From NCBI RefSeq assembly GCF_015672735.1, contig NZ_JADABY010000015.1, forward strand, positions 61,195-125,194: a stretch of DNA of 64,000 nucleotides, given 5' to 3'. This stretch comes from Citrobacter sp. Res13-Sevr-PEB04-36 (GTDB taxonomy: Bacteria; Pseudomonadota; Gammaproteobacteria; Enterobacterales; Enterobacteriaceae). Positions 58,696 through 64,000 of this stretch are shown in pieces (positions within the stretch are counted from its first letter, which is position 1; every line of letters starts with the position of its first letter). The notes under the pieces were generated by a model, which saw only the letters and a program-made list of their open reading frames with translations, searched no databases and was not told where the DNA came from. The translations under genes were made by a program, and so were the position numbers.

Positions 58696-58869
58696 TAACT
58701 CTTAATTAGTTACAACATACAATGTGTTTCCCTAATTCAATCGCCGTCTGCACTATAGTGCTCGTTTATTCAGGCAGATAAAAAGGGGGGATTTAGTGCC
58801 GTGAGGTGCTTGCAACATTGATCGCGATCACGTTTAATGGCGCGGCTTTCACATTTTTCGAAGATAACC

Positions 58870-59784
58870 ATGATTGTTCGACCTCAACAACACTGGCTAC
58901 GCCTGATTTTCGTCTGGCATGGTTCAGTTTTATCGAAGATTTTCTCGCGCCTGCTGCTGAACTTTCTGCTTTCCATTGCCGTTATTATCATGCTGCCGTG
59001 GTATACGATGCTGGGTATAAAATTTACCCTGGCGCCATTTAGCATTCTTGGCGTTGCCATTGCTATCTTTTTAGGTTTCCGCAACAACGCGTGCTATTCG
59101 CGCTACGTTGAGGCTCGACACCTGTGGGGACAATTGATGATTGCCTCCCGTTCTCTGCTGCGTGAAGTTAAAACCACGTTGCCGGACGATGGTGAATTGG
59201 GGCAGTTTGTACGCCTGCAAATTGCATTTGCTCACTGCTTGCGCATGACTTTGCGTCGCCATCCTCAGGCAGGACCGCTGGCGAAGTATCTCAGCGCATC
59301 AGACTTGCAAACTGTCTTTGCCTGCCAATCGCCGGCCAACCGTATCCTGCTGTTGATGGGCGAGTGGTTAGCCGTGCGCAGGCGTAATGGCGAGCTATCT
59401 GATATATTATTTCACAGTTTAAACAACAGGTTAAATGATATGTCGGCGGTGCTTGCAGGTTGTGAGCGGATTGCTAATACACCGGTGCCATTTGCCTATA
59501 CCTTGATCCTGCATCGTACGGTCTATCTGTTTTGTATCATGCTGCCATTCGCGTTAGTGGTGGATTTGCACTACATGACGCCGTTCATTTCCGTGCTGAT
59601 TTCATATACGTTTATTTCTCTCGACACACTGGCAGAAGAGCTTGAAGACCCGTTCGGTACAGAGAATAACGACTTGCCGCTGGATGCGATTTGTAATGCG
59701 ATTGAAATTGATTTACTACAAATGAATGATGAAACGGGTGTTCCCGCCAAACACATGCCCGATAAGCATTATCAGCTGACTTAA
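58870..59784 (+). CDS. yneE: Bestrophin-like channel protein YneE
   Basis: A 304-residue membrane protein of the bestrophin/UPF0187 family; bacterial members form pentameric ion channels. Four hydrophobic helices flank a cytoplasmic part with RNNACYSRYVEARHLWGQLMIASRSL; the C-terminal EELEDPFGTENNDLPLDAICNAIEIDLLQ is the conserved family block. The ATG at 58870 (MIVRPQQHW) gives the E. coli length; the frame opens at 58837 but the extra MARLSHFSKIT has no family support. The ribosome-binding site is weak (GAAG). Confidence 0.9.
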   Translation: MIVRPQQHWLRLIFVWHGSVLSKIFSRLLLNFLLSIAVIIMLPWYTMLGIKFTLAPFSILGVAIAIFLGFRNNACYSRYVEARHLWGQLMIASRSLLREVKTTLPDDGELGQFVRLQIAFAHCLRMTLRRHPQAGPLAKYLSASDLQTVFACQSPANRILLLMGEWLAVRRRNGELSDILFHSLNNRLNDMSAVLAGCERIANTPVPFAYTLILHRTVYLFCIMLPFALVVDLHYMTPFISVLISYTFISLDTLAEELEDPFGTENNDLPLDAICNAIEIDLLQMNDETGVPAKHMPDKHYQLT

Positions 59785-59789
59785 CAGAA

Positions 59790-60173
59790 TCAGTTTTCGC
59801 AATGTGCTTTTTGCCACCAGGCCGGCTTCATATCGGAAAAAGAGTGAAACTCTGGCGCCAGATCATCATCATCCGCTTCGTCAAACCCTCCGGCCAGCAG
59901 TGCAATAATCGGGGCGTCATCAATGGCGCCCACGGAGCTACCACACTGCGGGCAAAAGGCTCTGCTGGATGTTTCTGAAGAACGCCAGGTCGCAGGCCGA
60001 CCTGCAGTGCCTGTCCATTCTACATTTCCGGCATTAAACTCAATCCATACCACGGTAGGTGCGCCCGTATGCTTGCGGCAAATATCACAGGAACAGGTGT
60101 GTGAATTATTAGCATTCGTCGCGGTAAAACGAATTGAACCACACAAGCAACCGCCAGAAAAGATTTTGGACAT
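59790..60173 (-). CDS. GFA-family zinc protein
   Basis: A 127-residue protein with the glutathione-dependent formaldehyde-activating (GFA) fold. Zinc-binding Cys are in GGCLCGSIRF, CSCDICRKHTGAP and FCPQCGSSVG. The family includes S-(hydroxymethyl)glutathione synthases and many proteins of unknown role. It converges on yneE, five bases from its stop. Absent from the K-12 region. The start at 60173 (MSKIFSGG) has GAGAG nearby; the longer frame to 60206 is less likely. Confidence 0.85.
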   Translation of the reverse strand: MSKIFSGGCLCGSIRFTATNANNSHTCSCDICRKHTGAPTVVWIEFNAGNVEWTGTAGRPATWRSSETSSRAFCPQCGSSVGAIDDAPIIALLAGGFDEADDDDLAPEFHSFSDMKPAWWQKAHCEN

Positions 60174-60324
60174 GACGACTCTCGTTAGCGAAATGTTTGC
60201 AAACATTAGCAGATGACTCGGACAATCACTAGAATCTCATCTAAAAAAGGCGAGGGTGCGCATAGATGAAAAGTGATAAAAATCAGCCATTATTGTATAG
60301 GGGCCAATATTGCGTTATACGGGC

Positions 60325-61083
60325 TTAAAAATCACGTTTGGCAACAATAAATAAGCGCGGAAATGCCAAAAGGATTTTACCGTTTTCCTGAAGAGGATAT
60401 TGCACCTGCAAAAGTTCATGATAACGAGCCAGATACTTTCGCTGTTCACTTTCACTCAGATCCTGCAACCAAGGGCGTAAGCCGGTCGCACTAACCCAGT
60501 CAATAATAGACTGATGCGAATCCATAATGTGATAATAGGTCGTACGCCAGATATCAACGTCACAGCCAGCTTCAGTCAAAATATCATAATAGGCATGCAC
60601 ACCGGGAAGCGGCGCGCGGCCCCGATCAGGATAACCCTGTTCATAAGCAACTTCTCGCATCAAAATATGTGTCGGCTCCAGCCAGTTATCAGGCATTTGC
60701 ACAGCAAGCACGCCGTTACGATTCAGCTGCGAGACAAGATATGGGAATAATTCATAGTGGTCTGGTACCCACTGCAATGACGCATTTGCATACAGGAGAT
60801 CCAGTGGTTGTTCCGTCTTGAACGTGCTGATATCTGCCTCGATAAAATGGCAATTTGGCAATGCTACACGCGCTTCGTCGAGCATATTGGGTGATGAGTC
60901 CACGCCTGTTATTTTGGCCATAGGCCAACGTTGATGTAGTAATGACGTGCTGTTTCCCGGACCACAGCCCAGATCGGCGACTAAGCGGACATTTTCCAGA
61001 GCCACTCTACGCAGTAGTTCCGCTGCGGGTCTTGAACGTTCACTGCCATATTGCAGATAAAGTGCAGGGTTCCAGTCAGCCAT
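60325..61083 (-). CDS. tam: Trans-aconitate 2-methyltransferase Tam
   Basis: A 252-residue SAM-dependent methyltransferase that detoxifies trans-aconitate, an inhibitor of aconitase, by monomethyl ester formation. SAM-binding motif [15 protein letters not shown] near residue 34, then [12 protein letters not shown] and [11 protein letters not shown]. The N-terminal [24 protein letters not shown] equals E. coli. Same length as E. coli Tam. Monocistronic on the minus strand. Confidence 0.94.
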   Translation of the reverse strand: MADWNPALYLQYGSERSRPAAELLRRVALENVRLVADLGCGPGNSTSLLHQRWPMAKITGVDSSPNMLDEARVALPNCHFIEADISTFKTEQPLDLLYANASLQWVPDHYELFPYLVSQLNRNGVLAVQMPDNWLEPTHILMREVAYEQGYPDRGRAPLPGVHAYYDILTEAGCDVDIWRTTYYHIMDSHQSIIDWVSATGLRPWLQDLSESEQRKYLARYHELLQVQYPLQENGKILLAFPRLFIVAKRDF

Positions 61084-61163
61084 GTAGGTGTCTCCAGTGT
61101 GAGATGGGATCGCATTGATTCTTTAGGTTAAGCGTACGACATTATGGGCGTATTTGCTGAAGC

Positions 61164-61171
61164 GGGAAGGG
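61164..61171 (+). other. KOPS-type octamer pointing towards dif
   Basis: GGGAAGGG fits the FtsK-orienting polar sequence GGGNAGGG and is on the plus strand, so it points right, towards dif 0.8 kb away. Another (GGGTAGGG, 42351-42358, plus) has the same polarity, while CCCTTCCC at 62764-62771 on the far side of dif is reversed. Confidence 0.55.
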
Positions 61172-61240
61172 CGCAATAAAGTCTTCAACGTCATAGAATG
61201 ACGCTAAGTGATAATGCAAAAATGATGTAAGGAATGAAAT

Positions 61241-61783
61241 ATGCTCGAAACATCAAGACTCATTTTAAGACAGTGGGAAATAAAAGATATGGCGGCGTTT
61301 GCCGACTTGAATGCAGATCCAGATGTGATGCGCTTCTTTCCAGCCCCGTTGACAAAACAGGAGAGCGACAGCCTGGCGGAGAGGTTCAGCGAAGGAATCG
61401 AACAACGCGGCTGGGGGTTTTGGGCCGTTGAGTCCAAAGAAACACATGAATTTGTAGGTTGTGTCGGTTTGCATCCGCAGCCTGATAAATTTCCATTTTC
61501 TCCCTGTACCGAAATTGGTTGGCGGCTCAGCAAAACATACTGGCATCAAGGATTAGCCATGGAGGCCGCCGAAGTCTGTCTGGAATATGCGTTTGCGACT
61601 CTGGCATTAAATGAAGTCGTATCGTTTACATCGGTACTCAACAAACCTTCAGAACGCTTAATGAAGCGACTTGGTATGGTAAAAATGGATACGTTTCCGC
61701 ATCCGGCACTACCGACAAGCCATCGGCTTTCCCAACATGTTCTGTATCGAATTCAGCCAGATTCTGTATTGGATAATTTTTAG
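61241..61783 (+). CDS. RimJ/RimL-type GNAT acetyltransferase
   Basis: A 180-residue GNAT of the RimJ-like class. N-terminal LETSRLILRQWEIKDMAAFADLNADPDVMRFFP is the family opening; GWGFWAVESKETHEFVGCVGLHP and EIGWRLSKTYWHQGLAMEAAEVCLEYAF hold the acetyl-CoA site; LNKPSERLMKRLGM ends the fold. It may modify protein N-termini or small amines; the substrate cannot be told. AAGGA is before the ATG. It is the last core-like gene before dif. Confidence 0.85.
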   Translation: MLETSRLILRQWEIKDMAAFADLNADPDVMRFFPAPLTKQESDSLAERFSEGIEQRGWGFWAVESKETHEFVGCVGLHPQPDKFPFSPCTEIGWRLSKTYWHQGLAMEAAEVCLEYAFATLALNEVVSFTSVLNKPSERLMKRLGMVKMDTFPHPALPTSHRLSQHVLYRIQPDSVLDNF

Positions 61784-62157
61784 AGTCGGGAAAAGAATCA
61801 GTATCAACTTGAGCTGGCATATTGTGAGCAGGATGCCGGGCAAAATAACCGTGGTGGAGTCATCATTATAAGATGGCGAGTGTATAGGATGGGGAGCAGC
61901 ATTGAAGAAGAACTTTCAGAGTTCACCAGTGACCAAGGAAAGAAAGCATGACCGTAAATCATCAGATTTTCCCCGTTCTCACGCTGGTGCGCATAATGTA
62001 TATTATGTTAAATCATGTTGATTGTTAACTTACTTCATGAACTTAGATGGCTCGCATAAAATCATAGGGTTAAGCCCCCTCTTAATCTTTAGTTTGCTGG
62101 CGTTATGTTTAAGAGCTATTTTCTTCATATCCACGAACCTCTCTGAGGATGTCTCAG
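61784..62157. other. Intergenic region around dif
   Basis: A 374-base gap between the GNAT gene and the recombinase. It contains the dif site. A 20-codon ATG frame (61889-61951, MGSSIEEELSEFTSDQGKKA) has no good ribosome-binding site and may be chance or a gene remnant. Base composition becomes clearly A+T-rich right of dif, so 62014 onward may be island DNA. Confidence 0.5.
61986..62013 (+). other. dif: Chromosome dimer resolution site dif
   Basis: XerC-binding arm GGTGCGCATAA, six-base centre TGTATA and XerD-binding arm TTATGTTAAAT, 28 bases in all, identical to E. coli dif as I know it. XerCD recombine two copies here to resolve chromosome dimers under FtsK control. It marks the window as terminus DNA and is also a known entry point for Xer-using phages and islands. 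Confidence 0.95.
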
Positions 62158-63519
62158 ATGTATGTACTTGACCAGTTGAGCGTTGCTCCTAACCGGCGAC
62201 TTTGGACATTGGTTGACACCACTACTAACTTACCGCTTCTGTTTCCACTTCTCTTTCTCATTGATCGCTTAGCTTCACGTTCCGAATCCACGCAGTCATC
62301 TACGCTACAAGCTCTAAAGTTTTTTTATGAGTACTGGTATCAAAAACATGATGTCACTTTCTGTTTGAGCTTCCAATTGTCTGGATACAATCCTTCGATT
62401 GCGGTTAGTGAGCTTGAAGCATTTCTTCATTATCTTGAATCAGGAAAGCTTATGTTGCCTACACTCGGATATGCAGTAATTAGCAAGCACAATACTAATA
62501 TAAATCATGTACATGCAGTCTGCCGTTTTATAAACTATCTGATCAATACTTACGTTTCTCCTCGTTATATGGATGGCACCCCAAAAGAGCTTTCTCGTTA
62601 TGCTTTACAATTATCCAAGCGTTTGTCGACCTATCGTTCTGATTTTCGACCCAGCAAGCAAAAGCATTCACACAAACATTTTAATAGCCTTACAGCAGAC
62701 ATGGTCAGGAGATTTTATGAGATTATTAGACCAGAATCGTCTTTCAAGCCAAATCCTCTTAATCCCTTCCCTGCTGGAGAAGTTCAATTCAGAAATTATT
62801 TAATCTGTCGTCTTCTTTTGAATTATGGTTTGCGAGTAAGTGAATTGCTCCTGTTAGAAAAACACTCAATTAAACCTAACATCCAAGGCGGACAATTCAG
62901 TATCATAGTGACGTCTGTAGATGATGATGTCAGAGATCCAAGAAAACGATTGCCATCATTAAAAAACTCATGGGCGCATCGAGTTTTAGCGTTAGACATA
63001 AATGATTACAACCACTTGAAAATATACATTGATAAAATAAGTAAAAATACCTCTCATAACTTCATATTCACATCAACAAAAAGTAACTTGCCTCCTCTAT
63101 CATATCACTCTATATATGATATTTTCTCAAAAATTGATTGTGTATTTAAAAAAGAGTACCCGCAATTCAGTGATGAAAAAAATATTGATTCTGTAGTTAG
63201 CATAACACCACACGTAACTCGCCATACATGGGCTTATTTGATCTTAAAGAGAATTTATGCTGCTAAATATCAGTCTGTTATGAGAAATTGCAAGCTTGCC
63301 GGAGTTGATTTCGCTATTGCAGGTCTGATGAGTGAAGCTAAAGATGAGCTTCGTCTTTTAGGTGGATGGAGTCATAATAGCCGCATGCCAGAATTTTATG
63401 CCCGGCGTTTTCTTTCTGAGCGAGCTAATTTTTCCAATGTCACACGAATTGCCGCTGACTCCTCAGAGGATGAATTTTTTTCATTGATACATCAAGCGTT
63501 TGGGGAGGTTATCAAATGA
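62158..63519 (+). CDS. Tyrosine recombinase beside dif
   Basis: A 453-residue site-specific recombinase. Catalytic residues of the C-terminal half are visible: Arg in LLLNYGLRVSELLLLE (near residue 227), HxxR in ITPHVTRHTWAYL (near 356), a GGWS box in ELRLLGGWSHNSRMPEFYARRFLSE with the nucleophilic Tyr near residue 420. The N-terminal core-binding part is long. The ATG at 62158 is chosen because GAGG lies nine bases upstream; an ATG at 62149 directly abuts it. A+T-rich and unlike the core genes. It overlaps the next ORF by ATGA, as in multi-recombinase modules. Confidence 0.85.
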   Translation: MYVLDQLSVAPNRRLWTLVDTTTNLPLLFPLLFLIDRLASRSESTQSSTLQALKFFYEYWYQKHDVTFCLSFQLSGYNPSIAVSELEAFLHYLESGKLMLPTLGYAVISKHNTNINHVHAVCRFINYLINTYVSPRYMDGTPKELSRYALQLSKRLSTYRSDFRPSKQKHSHKHFNSLTADMVRRFYEIIRPESSFKPNPLNPFPAGEVQFRNYLICRLLLNYGLRVSELLLLEKHSIKPNIQGGQFSIIVTSVDDDVRDPRKRLPSLKNSWAHRVLALDINDYNHLKIYIDKISKNTSHNFIFTSTKSNLPPLSYHSIYDIFSKIDCVFKKEYPQFSDEKNIDSVVSITPHVTRHTWAYLILKRIYAAKYQSVMRNCKLAGVDFAIAGLMSEAKDELRLLGGWSHNSRMPEFYARRFLSERANFSNVTRIAADSSEDEFFSLIHQAFGEVIK

Positions 63520-64000
63520 ATAAAATCCCAGCAATAGAAAGCGAAGATAAGCATGTCTTTTTTTCACGTGAACAAATGATACAAATAAAAAGTCTCTACA
63601 TCCCTTCAAAAATCCACTTAAGGTCAGCTGATGTTTTTGATGACAAGAATATATTTGCAGAGACTAATGATTGGGTGTTCCATTACTCAGGTAGCCAGTC
63701 ACACATTAATTTCAAAACGGATGATTACACGACTAAACTAATTAAGTATATATTATACCGTTATGCATCATCAAAATCTCCTGGGACTATTTATCGTGTG
63801 CATCGCGCATGGCTAGACGCAATTGAATATGTTTCGAAGCAAGGAATGTTTAACTTTAAATTGTTAAGCTCTTTCCTTGAAAAAGAAAGCTTATTGCCGA
63901 CTTATTTTTTCTGTATTGTTTTTGGTCTGAAAATTCTTTGTGTAGATGAATTTCCGGGTTTTACTTTAGATGACTACGAAGACCTTGAATTGATCCCTCG
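63516..64000 (+). CDS. Second gene of the recombinase module (5' part only)
   Basis: At least 161 residues (MNKIPAIESEDKHVFFSREQ...), open to the end of the window. Its start overlaps the recombinase stop (ATGA), so the two are translationally coupled. RYASSKSPGTIYRVHRAWLDAIEYV resembles the N-terminal SAM-like core-binding domain of large tyrosine recombinases, where it precedes a catalytic domain not seen here. Candidates are the second integrase of a Tn554-like, RIT or gamma-mobile-trio set; none can be shown from this fragment. Confidence 0.6.
   Translation, partial: MNKIPAIESEDKHVFFSREQMIQIKSLYIPSKIHLRSADVFDDKNIFAETNDWVFHYSGSQSHINFKTDDYTTKLIKYILYRYASSKSPGTIYRVHRAWLDAIEYVSKQGMFNFKLLSSFLEKESLLPTYFFCIVFGLKILCVDEFPGFTLDDYEDLELIP

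Noticed and set aside
61889..61951. 20-codon ORF just left of dif
   Set aside because: No ribosome-binding site and no recognisable product; chance cannot be excluded.

Overview
The window is a stretch of enteric gamma-proteobacterial chromosome. Almost every gene has a recognisable Escherichia coli K-12 counterpart in the same relative order: rstA, ydgC, folM, ydgI, ydgH, pntAB, tqsA, mdtJI, ydgD, asr, then the ynf genes, speG, rspAB, ydfZ, rspR, ydfG, dcp, dgcZ, mgtS, ydeE, eamA, mar, sotB, yneJ, sad, glsB, yneG, uxaB, yneE and tam. Extra genes (an M32 carboxypeptidase, a CPBP protease, a chaperone-usher cluster, two GNATs and a GFA protein), the single ynfE-type subunit and an intact ydfJ with no Qin prophage argue against E. 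coli itself. Citrobacter or a close relative is the best guess; I cannot fix the species. A perfect E. coli-type dif site at 61986-62013 shows that this is the replication-terminus region.

Layout. 1-11500: RstA response regulator (partial), membrane and redox genes (folM, ydgI, pntAB), quorum-signal and spermidine exporters (tqsA, mdtJI), and the acid-shock gene asr with the tiny ydgU. 11500-13900: an accessory pair, an M32 carboxypeptidase and a CPBP protease with a near-consensus Fur box between them. 13900-26900: ynfM/ynfL, the Mlc repressor, bioD2, ClcB and an FNR-type anaerobic selenate/DMSO-reductase operon (ynfE-ynfG-ynfH-dmsD-clcB), then ynfD, ynfC, speG, ynfB and ynfA. 27000-32300: a sugar-acid module (rspA mannonate dehydratase, rspB dehydrogenase, MHS transporter ydfJ, mannonate oxidoreductase ydfI) whose likely regulator, rspR, lies at 41.7 kb.

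32387-40984 is an A+T-rich accessory fimbrial island between ydfI and ydfZ: pilin, chaperone, usher and two tandem paralogous adhesins, next to three regulators (two IprA-like paralogues and a LuxR-type protein with a degenerate receiver). 41300-61800 returns to the core: ydfZ, rspR, ydfG, dcp, dgcZ, the sRNA mgrR and small protein mgtS, ydeE, eamA, the mar locus, sotB, yneJ/sad, glsB/yneG, uxaB, yneE and tam.

62014-64000 is A+T-rich and begins just after dif. It holds a tyrosine recombinase gene and, with an ATGA overlap, a second ORF that runs off the window. This looks like the edge of a mobile island inserted at, or hitch-hiking beside, the chromosome-dimer resolution site, and it is the most likely place for something undescribed.

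Regulatory threads tie the window together. PhoP-type boxes lie upstream of rstA and mgtS, and an RstA-type box lies upstream of asr. FNR-type boxes precede ynfE and ydfZ. The mar operator, promoter and marbox are intact. Calls rest on reading the sequence and on remembered family knowledge; no database search was run.
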